In this document: piece by piece, positions 53,370-62,448 of the stretch
Layout: each line of letters opens with the position of its first letter
How positions within the stretch are numbered: position 1 is the stretch's first letter
Source: Ramlibacter sp.
GTDB taxonomy: Bacteria; Pseudomonadota; Gammaproteobacteria; Burkholderiales; Burkholderiaceae_C
Length of the DNA: 64,000 bases
NCBI GenBank assembly: GCA_019635415.1
Contig: JAHBZN010000001.1
Location: forward strand, 868,001 to 932,000
Reading direction: 5' to 3'
The notes under the pieces: model-generated
The model's input: only the letters and a program-made list of their open reading frames with translations
Databases searched by the model: none
Told to the model about the DNA's origin: nothing
Position numbers and translations under genes: made by a program

Positions 53370-54335
53370 ATGAAGACCTATCTGATCGCTGCCTTGACTG
53401 TCGCCGCCTCGATGGCGCACGCCCAGACCCAGTGGAAACTCGCCACGGGCTATCGCGCGGAGTCCTTCCACACCCAGAACATCGCGCAGTTCGCCAAGGA
53501 TGTGGAGCAGGCCACCTCCGGGGCGCTTCGCATCGAGGTTCATCCGAACAACGAACTGTTCAAGCTCAACGATATCCGGCAGGCCGTGCAGGACGGCAAA
53601 GTGCAGGCGGGCGAAACCATCATGACCAGCATGGTCAAGGACATCCCCATTGCCGGGGCCGACGCGATCCCCTTCGTGGTGGGCAGCTATGACGATGCGC
53701 GGCGCATGTGGGACCTGCAGCGCCCCCTGATCGACAAGCACTTCGCCGAACGCGGGCTCAAGGCGCTGTACGCCGTGCCGTGGCCGCCGCAAGGGCTGTA
53801 CGCCGGCACCCCGGTGAAGTCCTCGGCCGACTTCAAGGGCACGCGCATGCGCACCTACAACTCCTCCACGGTCCGCATTGCCCAGATGCTGGGCGCCACG
53901 CCGGTGGACGTGCCCATGGTCGACGTCAACAAGGCGCTGGCCAGCGGCAGGATGGACAACATGATCACCTCGGCGGTGACCGGCGTCGAGAACCAGGTGT
54001 GGGGCCAGATCAAGAACTACTACGAGATCAACGCCTGGTTCCCGAAGAACATCGTGTTCGTGAACCTCAAGGCCTTCGACAGCCTGCCCCCCGCGACCCG
54101 GCAGGCGGTGCTGAAGGCCTCCCAGCAGGCCGAAACCCGGGGCTGGGCCATGAGCCAGGCCGTGGCTTCGGAGTCCACCCTGGAGCTCAAGTCCAAGGGC
54201 ATGAAGGTGGACCGGATTCCCGCCGACTTCGAGGCTGAACTCAAGCGCATGGGCGAGAAGTTCTCACGCGAATGGGTGCGTACCGTGGGCAACGAGGCGA
54301 ACAACATCTTCGTGCCCTACTACATCCAGCGCTGA
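53370..54335 (+). CDS. dctP: TRAP transporter receptor, DctP (third, no permease of its own)
   Basis: A 321-residue receptor with a Sec signal (MKTYLIAALTVAASMAHAQ). It belongs to the same subfamily but is more diverged (TQWKLATGYRAESFHTQNIA; RIEVHPNNELFKLNDIRQAV; TMVKDIPIAGADAIPF-like region). It follows dctM by 28 bp with no second permease, so it probably shares the upstream DctQM, giving the system a second specificity. A perfect 16-bp palindrome lies just after its stop. Confidence 0.9.
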   Translation: MKTYLIAALTVAASMAHAQTQWKLATGYRAESFHTQNIAQFAKDVEQATSGALRIEVHPNNELFKLNDIRQAVQDGKVQAGETIMTSMVKDIPIAGADAIPFVVGSYDDARRMWDLQRPLIDKHFAERGLKALYAVPWPPQGLYAGTPVKSSADFKGTRMRTYNSSTVRIAQMLGATPVDVPMVDVNKALASGRMDNMITSAVTGVENQVWGQIKNYYEINAWFPKNIVFVNLKAFDSLPPATRQAVLKASQQAETRGWAMSQAVASESTLELKSKGMKVDRIPADFEAELKRMGEKFSREWVRTVGNEANNIFVPYYIQR

Positions 54336-54336
54336 G

Positions 54337-54352
54337 CGGCGTTGCAACGCCG
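54337..54352. other. Perfect 16-bp palindrome after the third dctP
   Basis: CGGCGTTGCAACGCCG, immediately downstream of the stop codon at 54335. It could be a weak terminator, an RNA stability element or a protein site. Confidence 0.4.
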
Positions 54353-54403
54353 ACATGGAACCGACCGCCGCTGCTCCATCCAACCCCGGGAGGCCCGCCG
54401 ATC

Positions 54404-55054
54404 ATGCACACCCCGCCCCACAAACCCCTGGTCCCGGCGGCCGGCGACAGGCTGGTGCTGCATGACCGCGAGACTTCCAGCAACTGCTACAAGGTGCGGC
54501 TGTTCCTGTCCTTCCTCGCGTTGCCTTACCAGAGGGTTCCGGTGCGGCTGCAGGCCGGGCGCAACGCGGTCGATACGGCCTACCTCTCGCTCAATCCGCG
54601 CGGCCAGGTGCCCACGCTGGCCGACGGTGGTGTGGTGCTCTGGGGATCGACGGCCATCCTGTGCTACCTGGCCCGGCGCTATGACGAGTCGCGCGAGTGG
54701 CTGCCCATCGATGCCGCCGCCATGGCCCGGGTCTGCCAGTGGCTTGAACTGGCCCAGAACGAAATTGCGTCGGGGCTGTTCATGGCGCGCGCCATCCAGC
54801 GCTTCGGCTACACCGGCGACCTCGCGGCCTCCCGCGCCGCGGGCGAACAGGCCCTGCGGGTCCTCGAGGGCCAGCTGGAGCGTGATGACTGGCTGGCCGG
54901 CGAGCGGGCCACGCTGGCTGACGTGGCCTGCTTTCCCCACGTGGCGCTGGCCGGGCAGGGAGGCTTCGAGCTCGCAGGCTATCCCTCGGTCGGTCGCTGG
55001 CTGGCCCGGTTCCGCAAGCTCGAGCGATTCATCCCTATGCCCGGTGTGGCGTAA
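54404..55054 (+). CDS. Glutathione S-transferase family protein
   Basis: A 216-residue protein. The N-terminal thioredoxin-fold domain has LHDRETSSNCYKVRLFLSFL, with Ser at the usual catalytic position, and the conserved NPRGQVPTLADGG and GSTAILCYLARRY. The C-terminal helical domain ends DWLAGERATLADVACFPHVA. GSTs conjugate or isomerise electrophiles. Its placement between TRAP and oxoprolinase genes is notable, since 5-oxoproline is a product of glutathione turnover, but no direct link is shown. ATG 54404 follows GGGAGGCCC. Confidence 0.9.
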   Translation: MHTPPHKPLVPAAGDRLVLHDRETSSNCYKVRLFLSFLALPYQRVPVRLQAGRNAVDTAYLSLNPRGQVPTLADGGVVLWGSTAILCYLARRYDESREWLPIDAAAMARVCQWLELAQNEIASGLFMARAIQRFGYTGDLAASRAAGEQALRVLEGQLERDDWLAGERATLADVACFPHVALAGQGGFELAGYPSVGRWLARFRKLERFIPMPGVA

Positions 55055-55160
55055 CCTCTCGCCCTGAGCCATGGAACCTCTCGATATTTTTCCCCTGACA
55101 CCGCATCGTCCGGCCCGCCCGGACGCAGCGGAGTCCCTTCACACTCAGAACTGAAGCACC

Positions 55161-58100
55161 ATGCAAGACACATCTTCCTCCCCGGGTACGAGCCGCTGGC
55201 AATTCTGGATCGACCGCGGCGGCACATTCACCGACATCGTGGCCAAGCGGCCCGACGGGTCGCTGACCACGCACAAGCTGCTGTCCGAGAACCCGGAACA
55301 GTACAAGGATGCGGCGGTGGCCGGCATCCGGCACCTGCTGGGCCTCAAGCGCGGCGAGCCGGTGACCCCCGAGCTGGTGGAGTGCGTGAAGATGGGCACC
55401 ACGGTGGCCACCAATGCCTTGCTCGAGCGCAAGGGCGAGCCCACCCTGCTGGTGACCAGCCAGGGCTTCCGTGATGCCCTGCGCATCGCCTACCAGAACC
55501 GTCCCCGGCTCTTTGACCGCCATGTGGTGCTGCCCGAACTGCTGTACACCGAAGTGATCGAGGCCAGCGAGCGCATCGGCGCGCACGGTGACGTGGTGCG
55601 TCCGCTGGACGAAGCCAGCCTGCGCGGCGACCTGCTCGCGGCTTGGGGCAGGGGCCTGCGCAGCGTGGCCATCGTCTTTATGCACGGCTACCGGTACACC
55701 GAGCACGAGCAGCAGGCCGCTGCCATCGCCCGCAAGGTGGGGTTCACGCAGGTCAGTACTTCGCACGAGACCAGCCCGATGATGAAGTTCGTCAGCCGCG
55801 GTGACACCACCGTGGTCGATGCCTACCTGTCACCGATCCTGCGCCGGTATGTGGAACAGGTGGCCGGCGAGATGCCGGGGGTCAAGCTGTTCTTCATGCA
55901 GTCTTCCGGGGGCCTGACCGATGCCCATGCCTTCCAGGGCAAGGATGCCATTCTGTCCGGGCCCGCCGGCGGCATCGTGGGCATGGCCCGCACCGCGGCG
56001 CTGGCCGGGCAGGACAAGGTTATCGGCTTTGACATGGGCGGCACCTCCACCGACGTTTCGCACTACGCGGGGGAGTTCGAGCGCGAATTTGAAACCCAGG
56101 TGGCCGGTGTGCGCATGCGTGCGCCCATGATGAGCATCCATACCGTGGCGGCGGGCGGTGGCTCGATCCTCGAGTTCGACGGCTCGCGCTTCCGCGTGGG
56201 CCCCGAGAGCGCGGGTGCCAACCCTGGCCCGGCCAGTTACCGGCGCGGCGGCCCGCTGGCCGTGACCGACGCCAACGTGATGACCGGCAAGATCCAGCCG
56301 CGTTACTTCCCCAAGGTGTTTGGTGCGCACGCTGACGAGGCGCTGAGCTACGAAATCGTCGAGGCCCGGTTCAACGAGCTGGCCGGCCGCACCGGCCGCA
56401 GCGCCGAGGTGGTGGCCGAGGGCTTCATCAACATCGCGGTGCAGCAGATGGCCAATGCCATCAAGAAGATCTCCGTGGCGCGCGGCTACGACGTGACCCG
56501 CTACACCCTGCAATGCTTCGGTGGCGCGGGCGGGCAGCATGCCTGCCTGGTGGCCGATGCGCTGGGCATGACGCGCGTCTTCGTGCACCCGCTGGCCGGC
56601 GTGCTCAGTGCCTACGGCATGGGTCTGGCCGACCAGAACGTGATTCGCGAGCAGGCGGTGGAAATGCCGCTCGCGCCGGAGTCGCTGCCGCTGATCGCCG
56701 AGCGCCTGGAAAGCCTGGGCGCGGCCGCGCAGGGCGAACTCGAGCGCCAGCAGATCAGCGCCGGCCTGGTGACCGTCCACTACCGCGTGCATGTGCGCTA
56801 CGAGGGCAGTGACTCGGCGCTGGTGGTTCCCTTTGGCGATCTGGCGGCTATCCGCAGCGCCTTCGAGGCGGCCTACCGCCAGCGCTTTGCCTTCCTGATG
56901 CAGGGCAAGCGCCTGATGGTCGAGGCCGTGTCCGTGGAGGCGGTCGTGGCGGGAGACGCACCGGCCGAGCCGCGTCACGAAACCTTCGAGCCGCGCGAGG
57001 TGCCGCGCCGTGAAACCGTGCGCATGTACTCGGGCGGCCAGTGGCATGACGCGGCCCTGGTCGTGCGCGAGGACCTGCGCCCCGGCGACGTGGTGCCTGG
57101 TCCCGCGATCATTGCCGAGAAGAACGCGACCACGGTGGTGGAGCCCGGCTGGGAAGCGGAGCTGACGGCGCTGGACCATCTGGTGCTGGACCGCCGCATT
57201 CCGCGCGCTGCCCGATTTGCCGTGGGCACCACGGTGGACCCGGTCCTGCTGGAGGTGTTCAACAACCTGTTCATGAACATCGCCGAGCAGATGGGCCTGC
57301 AGCTGCAGAACACGGCCTACTCCGTCAACATCAAGGAGCGGCTGGATTTCAGCTGCGCGCTGTTCGATGCCGAAGGCAATCTCATTGCCAATGCACCCCA
57401 CATGCCCGTGCACCTGGGCTCCATGGGCGAGAGCATCAAGACCGTGATCCGCGAGAACACGGGCCGCATGCAGCCCGGCGATGTGTACGTGCTCAACGAC
57501 CCATACCACGGTGGCACCCACCTGCCGGACGTGACCGTGATCACGCCGGTCTACCTGGGTGCCGCGGCCCACGACAGGCCATTGTTCTATGTGGGCAGCC
57601 GCGGCCACCACGCCGACATCGGTGGCACCACGCCGGGCTCCATGCCCCCGTTCTCGACGCTGATCGAGGAAGAGGGGGTACAGATCAACAACGTCAAGCT
57701 GGTCGATGCCGGGGTGCTGCGCGAGGCCGAGATGGTGGCCCTGCTGCAAAGCGGCAAGTACCCGAGCCGCAACCCCCAGCAGAACATGGCCGACCTGAAG
57801 GCCCAGATCGCGGCCAATGAGAAAGGCGTGCAGGAGTTGCGCAAGATGGTCGACCAGTTTGGCCTGGATGTGGTGCAGGCCTACATGGGCCATGTGCAGG
57901 ACAACGCCGAAGAATCCGTGCGCCGCGTGATCACCCGGCTCAAGGACAGCGCCTTCACGCTCCCGCTGGACAACGGCGCCCAGATCCAGGTGGCGATCCG
58001 CGTGAATGCGCGTCAGCGCAGCGCCGAGATCGACTTCACCGGCACCTCGGCGCAGCAGCTCAACAACTTCAATGCGCCCACCGCGGTCTGCATGGCCGCC

Positions 58101-58799
58101 GTGCTGTATGTGTTCCGCACGCTGGTGGACGACGACATCCCGCTCAATGCCGGCTGCCTGAAGCCGTTGAAGGTCATCATCCCGGCAGGCTCCATGCTCA
58201 ACCCCAATCCGCCGGCCTCGGTGGTGGCGGGCAATGTGGAGACGTCGACCTGCATCACCAACGCGCTGTACGGCGCGCTGGGCGTGATGGCGGCCAGCCA
58301 GTGCACGATGAACAACTTCACCTTCGGCAACGCCTCGCACCAGTACTACGAGACCATCTCGGGCGGCAGTGGTGCCGGCGCGGTGACCGACGCCCACGGC
58401 GCGGTGGTGGGCGGCTTCGACGGCACCAGCGTGGTCCAGACCCACATGACGAATTCGCGGCTGACCGATCCCGAGGTGCTGGAGTTCCGCTTTCCGGTCC
58501 GGCTGGAAAGCTACGAAATCCGGGCCGGCTCGGGTGGGGCCGGCAAGTGGACGGGTGGCAACGGCGGCGTGCGTCGCGTGTGCTTCCTGGAGGACATGAC
58601 GGCCAGCATCCTGTCGAACGGCCGCAAGCATGGGGCCTTCGGCCTGGCGGGCGGGCAGCCGGGGCAGGTGGGCATCAACCGCGTCGTGCGCGGGAACGGA
58701 CAAGTGGAGGAACTGGGTCACATCGGCCAGGCGGAAATGAAGCCGGGTGATGTGTTTGAAATCCTGACGCCCGGTGGGGGCGGTTACGGCGTGGCCTGA
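55161..58799 (+). CDS. oplaH: 5-oxoprolinase / hydantoinase HyuA-HyuB fusion, ATP-dependent
   Basis: A 1212-residue cytoplasmic enzyme. Residues about 1-690 form the HyuA half with the ATPase motifs IDRGGTFTDIVAKRPDGSLT, GTTVATNALLERKGEPTLLV and IGFDMGGTSTDVSHYAGEFE. Residues about 695-1212 form the HyuB half (NLFMNIAEQMGLQLQNTAYS; VLNDPYHGGTHLPDVTVITP). Full-length fusions of this size are typical of eukaryotic-type 5-oxoprolinase, which opens 5-oxo-L-proline to glutamate using ATP. Split HyuA/HyuB act on hydantoins. Fusion length plus DUF1445 and pyroglutamate-type receptors favour 5-oxoproline. Confidence 0.9.
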   Translation: MQDTSSSPGTSRWQFWIDRGGTFTDIVAKRPDGSLTTHKLLSENPEQYKDAAVAGIRHLLGLKRGEPVTPELVECVKMGTTVATNALLERKGEPTLLVTSQGFRDALRIAYQNRPRLFDRHVVLPELLYTEVIEASERIGAHGDVVRPLDEASLRGDLLAAWGRGLRSVAIVFMHGYRYTEHEQQAAAIARKVGFTQVSTSHETSPMMKFVSRGDTTVVDAYLSPILRRYVEQVAGEMPGVKLFFMQSSGGLTDAHAFQGKDAILSGPAGGIVGMARTAALAGQDKVIGFDMGGTSTDVSHYAGEFEREFETQVAGVRMRAPMMSIHTVAAGGGSILEFDGSRFRVGPESAGANPGPASYRRGGPLAVTDANVMTGKIQPRYFPKVFGAHADEALSYEIVEARFNELAGRTGRSAEVVAEGFINIAVQQMANAIKKISVARGYDVTRYTLQCFGGAGGQHACLVADALGMTRVFVHPLAGVLSAYGMGLADQNVIREQAVEMPLAPESLPLIAERLESLGAAAQGELERQQISAGLVTVHYRVHVRYEGSDSALVVPFGDLAAIRSAFEAAYRQRFAFLMQGKRLMVEAVSVEAVVAGDAPAEPRHETFEPREVPRRETVRMYSGGQWHDAALVVREDLRPGDVVPGPAIIAEKNATTVVEPGWEAELTALDHLVLDRRIPRAARFAVGTTVDPVLLEVFNNLFMNIAEQMGLQLQNTAYSVNIKERLDFSCALFDAEGNLIANAPHMPVHLGSMGESIKTVIRENTGRMQPGDVYVLNDPYHGGTHLPDVTVITPVYLGAAAHDRPLFYVGSRGHHADIGGTTPGSMPPFSTLIEEEGVQINNVKLVDAGVLREAEMVALLQSGKYPSRNPQQNMADLKAQIAANEKGVQELRKMVDQFGLDVVQAYMGHVQDNAEESVRRVITRLKDSAFTLPLDNGAQIQVAIRVNARQRSAEIDFTGTSAQQLNNFNAPTAVCMAAVLYVFRTLVDDDIPLNAGCLKPLKVIIPAGSMLNPNPPASVVAGNVETSTCITNALYGALGVMAASQCTMNNFTFGNASHQYYETISGGSGAGAVTDAHGAVVGGFDGTSVVQTHMTNSRLTDPEVLEFRFPVRLESYEIRAGSGGAGKWTGGNGGVRRVCFLEDMTASILSNGRKHGAFGLAGGQPGQVGINRVVRGNGQVEELGHIGQAEMKPGDVFEILTPGGGGYGVA

Positions 58800-58821
58800 T
58801 CCCGCGCCAGGAGAATCTTCC

Positions 58822-59196
58822 ATGGACATGACTCAACGCGTTCAGCGGTGGCTGGCATCCACTTGGGGCTCACGGGGCCAGGACACGCAGGCGCAGGAGG
58901 CCCTGGCGCCTCCAGTGGACCTCGAGGCGATTCGCCAGGCCATGCGCCTGGCGACAGGCCCGTGCAGCCATGAGCACCGCGCCCGGGCCGCTGGGCAGAT
59001 CGCGCGCGCGAGCACCGTGATCGAGCTGTGGCTGCTGCGGTCCACGCTGTACCAGTACCTCGCGCAGGATCTGGGGCAGGCGGCGGCGGCCAGCCGCGTG
59101 GACGGCTTGTTGCCGTTGTTCGGGCCGGCGGTGCCGGGGGCTGCATCCGGCCGCGGAAATGCGGACAATGCAGCGCATGGACAGCGCCTTCATTGA
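58822..59196 (+). CDS. Small hypothetical protein after the oxoprolinase
   Basis: A 124-residue protein (MDMTQRVQRWLASTWGSRGQ). The central part is helical (AARIEL-like: QIARASTVIELWLLRSTLYQ). No signal or family was recognised. ATG 58822 follows CAGGAGAATC, 22 bp after the oxoprolinase stop, so it is probably co-transcribed. Its end overlaps the DinB gene by 20 bp. Confidence 0.6.
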   Translation: MDMTQRVQRWLASTWGSRGQDTQAQEALAPPVDLEAIRQAMRLATGPCSHEHRARAAGQIARASTVIELWLLRSTLYQYLAQDLGQAAAASRVDGLLPLFGPAVPGAASGRGNADNAAHGQRLH

Positions 59197-59710
59197 CAAC
59201 TACCGGTTCCTTGCCCGTTACAACCGCTGGTTCAACCAGCGCCTCTACGCGGCTTGCGACCCGATGGGCGACGAGGGGCGGCGGCTGGACCGGGGGGCTT
59301 TCTTCGGCTCCATCCACGGCACGCTGAATCACCTGGTCTGGGCCGATTCGATGTGGCTTCAGCGCTTCGCGCGGCAGGGCGTGGCCTTTGCGGCGCTTGC
59401 TGGAGACCTGTTGTTACTGCCGGCCGGGGCTTCGTTCGCCACCGAACTCGAGGCCGACTGGGACGCCCTCAGGGCCCGGCGCGAGCGGCTGGATGCAGCG
59501 GTGGAAGACTGGCTGGCCGACATGCCGCCCGGCTTCCTGCAGCAGACCATGCGCTATGCCAACAGCAAGGGGGTCTGGCGCGAACACCCGGCCTGGCAGG
59601 CGCTGACCCATTTTTTCAACCACCAGACGCACCACCGCGGCCAGGCAACCACGCTGCTCACGCAGGCGGGCGTGGATGTGGGCACCACTGACCTGATTGC
59701 GCTGGTCTGA
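59177..59710 (+). CDS. DinB-family putative metal-dependent protein
   Basis: A 177-residue four-helix-bundle protein. The metal-ligand histidines of DinB/YfiT are visible in SIHGTLNHLVWADSMWLQRF and LTHFFNHQTHHRGQATTLLT. Starts at 59159 or 59168 are possible, but MDSAFIDNYRFLARYNRWFN matches the family. Members include thiol-dependent transferases and DNA-damage-induced proteins; no activity is assignable here. It overlaps the previous gene by 20 bp. Confidence 0.85.
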   Translation: MDSAFIDNYRFLARYNRWFNQRLYAACDPMGDEGRRLDRGAFFGSIHGTLNHLVWADSMWLQRFARQGVAFAALAGDLLLLPAGASFATELEADWDALRARRERLDAAVEDWLADMPPGFLQQTMRYANSKGVWREHPAWQALTHFFNHQTHHRGQATTLLTQAGVDVGTTDLIALV

Positions 59711-59720
59711 AGCAGAGTCG

Positions 59721-59768
59721 GCTCGCTATGTTATTGATAGCTGACAGTGGCCGGCTGGCAAGGGCTAA
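59721..59768 (+). repeat. Interspersed repeat copy 8 (downstream of dinB)
   Basis: Reads GCTCGCTATGTTATTGATAG, then CTGACAGTGGCCGGCTGGCA and AGGGCTAA. It lies between the dinB stop and the convergent terminator. Confidence 0.65.
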
Positions 59769-59781
59769 CGCTTGATTTGAC

Positions 59782-59805
59782 AAAAAAGCCCGCCAAAGCG
59801 GGCTT
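59782..59805 (-). terminator. Rho-independent terminator after the HhH-protein gene
   Basis: On the minus strand: AAGCCCGC, loop TTTG, GCGGGCTT, then TTTTG. A clear intrinsic terminator. Confidence 0.88.
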
Positions 59806-59826
59806 GGGGGTGCTGCGAGAAACCGC

Positions 59827-60405
59827 TTACTTCTTGGCGGCGCTGGCGGCGGCCTTGGGGGCCTCTGCCTTCTTCTCGTCCTTCTTTGCGGCGGCGGCTT
59901 TCTTGGCCTCTTCCTTGGCCTTCATGTCGGCTTCCTTCTTGGCCTTGGCTTCTTCGGCTTTCTTGGCCTTTTCTTCGGCCTTGGCCTTCTTGTCAGCTCC
60001 CTTCTTGGCTTTGGCTTCGTCGGCCTTCATCTTGGCTTCGGCCTTGGGGTCCTTCTTCTCTTCCTTGGCGGCCGGCGCGGCAGCCGCAGCGGGGGTGGGC
60101 TTGGCCTCGGCCTTCTTGTCGGCCGGTGCCGCCGCGGCACCCTTGAAGGCGGCGCCGTTGACCGTCAGGCCGTCGGCGGAGAACTTGGCGGCATTGCCTT
60201 CACCCACGCCCTTGACGCGGCTGATGAAGTCGGACCAATCCTTGAAATTGCCTTTCTTGCGCTCATCGACGATCTTGGCCGAGATCGCAGGGCCGATGCC
60301 CTTGATGCCGTCGAGTTCGGCGGCGCTGGCCTTGTTCACATCAACGGCCGCAAAGGACGCAGCCGCGTACAGCATGGCCACCAGGGCCAGAATCTTCTTC
60401 AACAT
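59827..60405 (-). CDS. ComEA-like helix-hairpin-helix protein with histone-H1-like Lys/Ala tail
   Basis: A 192-residue protein. A signal peptide (MLKKILALVAMLYAAASFAA) is followed by a ComEA-type helix-hairpin-helix domain (residues about 21-85; VNKASAAELDGIKGIGPAIS, AKIVDERKKGNFKDWSDFIS). Residues 95-192 are almost only Ala, Lys and Glu, as in histone-H1-like proteins such as AlgP or Hc1. ComEA HhH proteins bind DNA in the periplasm during uptake. The signal and the tail together make a periplasmic or envelope DNA-binding protein plausible. It has its own strong terminator. Confidence 0.85.
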   Translation of the reverse strand: MLKKILALVAMLYAAASFAAVDVNKASAAELDGIKGIGPAISAKIVDERKKGNFKDWSDFISRVKGVGEGNAAKFSADGLTVNGAAFKGAAAAPADKKAEAKPTPAAAAAPAAKEEKKDPKAEAKMKADEAKAKKGADKKAKAEEKAKKAEEAKAKKEADMKAKEEAKKAAAAKKDEKKAEAPKAAASAAKK

Positions 60406-60511
60406 GGGATCTCCTCAGGGGATGGACAAACCGGCACCCTCCGCGCCGGGCTGGGTCTTTAACGGCGCAACCCGCCGTTCGTTGACCGGTTCCAGTCCTT
60501 TGGATAGGGGC

Positions 60512-61522
60512 TTACCCTTGGCTCACCCCCAGCGCGTCCATGTACCGGGCGACACCGGTCTGCACATCGCAGAACGCGTGCTCGCAGCCGGCGGCGCGCA
60601 GGTGGCCCAGGTCGGCCTGGGTGTAGCACTGGTACTTGCCGCGCAGCGCGTCCGGAAAGCCCACGTACTCGATGAGCTGCTGCCGCGTGGCTTCCGCGAG
60701 GTCCAGCGCGGCGTGCCCGTCGCGGGCCCGCAGGCCGTTGACCACCGCGAGCGCCACGTCGTTGAAGGGCTGTGCCCGGCCAGTGCCGAGGTTGAAGATG
60801 CCCGACCGATCCGGATGATCCAGGAACCAGAGATTCACGGCCACCACGTCGTCGATGAAGACAAAATCGCGCATCTGCTCGCCGGGGCCGTAGCCGCCGT
60901 ACTCGCCGAACAGCTTGACGCGTCCTTCAGCCTGGAACTGGTTGAACTCGTGGAAAGCCACGCTGGCCATGCGGCCCTTGTGCTGCTCGCGCGGGCCGTA
61001 GACGTTGAAGTAGCGGAAGCCGGCCACCTGTGTCGAGGCATCCGAGAAATCGGACCCGAGTTCTCGTCGCATTCTCTGGTCGAACAGCAGCTTGCTGTAG
61101 CCGTAGACGTTCAGCGGCTTCTCGAATTCGGGCGTCTCGCGAAAGGTGTCGGACCCACCGTAGGTGGCGGCCGAGGACGCGTAGAGCAGGCGCGTGCCAC
61201 GCTCCCTGCAGGCGTTGAACAGGCCACACGACAGCGTGTAGTTGTTGTCCATCATGTACTTGCCGTCGGTCTCCATCGTGTCGCTGCAGGCGCCTTCGTG
61301 GAAGATCGCCTCGACCTGGCCGAAGTAGCCGTCGGCGAACGAGTCGTAGAACAGGTCAGCGTCCACGTAGTCGGCGATGCGCAGGTCGGCGAGGTTGCGG
61401 AATTTGTCGCCCTGGGTGAGGTCGTCCACGGCGATGATGTCGTCGATGCCGCGGGCGTTCAGGCCCTTGACCAGGTTGCTGCCAATGAAGCCGGCGGCGC
61501 CGGTCACAACGATGCGGGTCAC
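60512..61522 (-). CDS. hldD: ADP-L-glycero-D-manno-heptose 6-epimerase
   Basis: A 336-residue SDR enzyme epimerising ADP-D-glycero-D-manno-heptose for the lipopolysaccharide inner core. The nucleotide-binding loop is [17 protein letters not shown]. The catalytic Tyr-Lys pair is in [13 protein letters not shown]. Other family stretches are [20 protein letters not shown] and [20 protein letters not shown]. It overlaps the kinase gene by 4 bp (61519-61522). Confidence 0.96.
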   Translation of the reverse strand: MTRIVVTGAAGFIGSNLVKGLNARGIDDIIAVDDLTQGDKFRNLADLRIADYVDADLFYDSFADGYFGQVEAIFHEGACSDTMETDGKYMMDNNYTLSCGLFNACRERGTRLLYASSAATYGGSDTFRETPEFEKPLNVYGYSKLLFDQRMRRELGSDFSDASTQVAGFRYFNVYGPREQHKGRMASVAFHEFNQFQAEGRVKLFGEYGGYGPGEQMRDFVFIDDVVAVNLWFLDHPDRSGIFNLGTGRAQPFNDVALAVVNGLRARDGHAALDLAEATRQQLIEYVGFPDALRGKYQCYTQADLGHLRAAGCEHAFCDVQTGVARYMDALGVSQG

Positions 61523-62448
61523 GAGAAAAGCTCCTCATACGAAACGGTGGCCGTGCCGAACTTGCCCACGACGATGCCCCCCGCCTTGTTGGCCAGGGGC
61601 AGGGCGTCGCGCAGGTTCAGGCCCGCGGCCACCAGGGCGGCCAGCGTGGCAATCACGGTGTCACCGGCGCCGGTCACGTCGAACACCTCGCGCGCCTGGG
61701 CCTTGACGTGAACTTCGCCCTGCGCGTCGAACAGGCTCATGCCTTCCTCGCTGCGCGTGACCAGCAGGGCCTGCAGGCGCAGGGTTTCACGCAGACCCTG
61801 CGCCTTGGCGCGCAGCTCGTCCTCGCCGTGCCAGCTGCCCACCACCTGCTGCAGCTCGGCACGGTTGGGGGTGATGATGGTGGCGCCGGTGTAGCGCGAA
61901 TAGTCGCTGCCCTTGGGGTCCACCAGCACCGGTTTGCCCGCGGCGCGCGCGGCTTCGATCATGGTGCCCACATGGGCGAGCCCTCCCTTGCCGTAGTCGG
62001 AGAACAGGATGGCGCCGTGCTGCGGCGCCAGCAGGGCGAATGTTTCGGTCTGCGACGCCAGTGCCTCGTGGTCCGGCTCGTTCTCGAAGTCCATGCGCAG
62101 CAGCTGCTGCTGGCGCCCGATCACGCGCAGCTTGACGGTGGTCTGCAGGCCCGGGTCGCGCGCCAGGTGCGTCTGGACGCCGGTGTTGCGCATCAGGGCT
62201 TCGAGCTTGCGGCCGGGCTCATCTTCGCCCATCACGCCAATGAAACTGGCCTGGGCCCCGAGCGTGGTGACATTGAAGGCCACGTTGCCGGCTCCGCCGA
62301 TGGTTTCGATCTCACGGGTGACGCGCACCACGGGCACTGGCGCCTCGGGTGAGATGCGGTCCACCGCGCCATGCCAGTAGCGGTCGAGCATGGCGTCACC
62401 CACCACGAGCACGCGGGCGGCAGCGAGTTGTTGTCTGCTGGGATTCAT
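61519..62448 (-). CDS. hldE: D-glycero-beta-D-manno-heptose-7-phosphate kinase (kinase domain only)
   Basis: A 309-residue PfkB-family kinase. The N-terminal region has [20 protein letters not shown] and [20 protein letters not shown]. The catalytic motif is [20 protein letters not shown]. In E. coli the kinase is fused to an adenylyltransferase in HldE; here only the kinase half is present (RfaE1/HldA arrangement), and the HldC half must be elsewhere. ATG 62448 overlaps lapB by 4 bp (ATGA). Confidence 0.95.
   Translation of the reverse strand: MNPSRQQLAAARVLVVGDAMLDRYWHGAVDRISPEAPVPVVRVTREIETIGGAGNVAFNVTTLGAQASFIGVMGEDEPGRKLEALMRNTGVQTHLARDPGLQTTVKLRVIGRQQQLLRMDFENEPDHEALASQTETFALLAPQHGAILFSDYGKGGLAHVGTMIEAARAAGKPVLVDPKGSDYSRYTGATIITPNRAELQQVVGSWHGEDELRAKAQGLRETLRLQALLVTRSEEGMSLFDAQGEVHVKAQAREVFDVTGAGDTVIATLAALVAAGLNLRDALPLANKAGGIVVGKFGTATVSYEELFS

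Noticed and set aside
54337..54352. Intrinsic terminator after the third dctP
   Set aside because: The palindrome has no loop and no T-run, so I list it only as an unassigned element.
55830..58829. 999-codon open frame antisense to the oxoprolinase
   Set aside because: It is the mirror of a strongly conserved gene in G+C-rich DNA; its translation is His/Arg/Gly-rich low-complexity sequence without any family motif.
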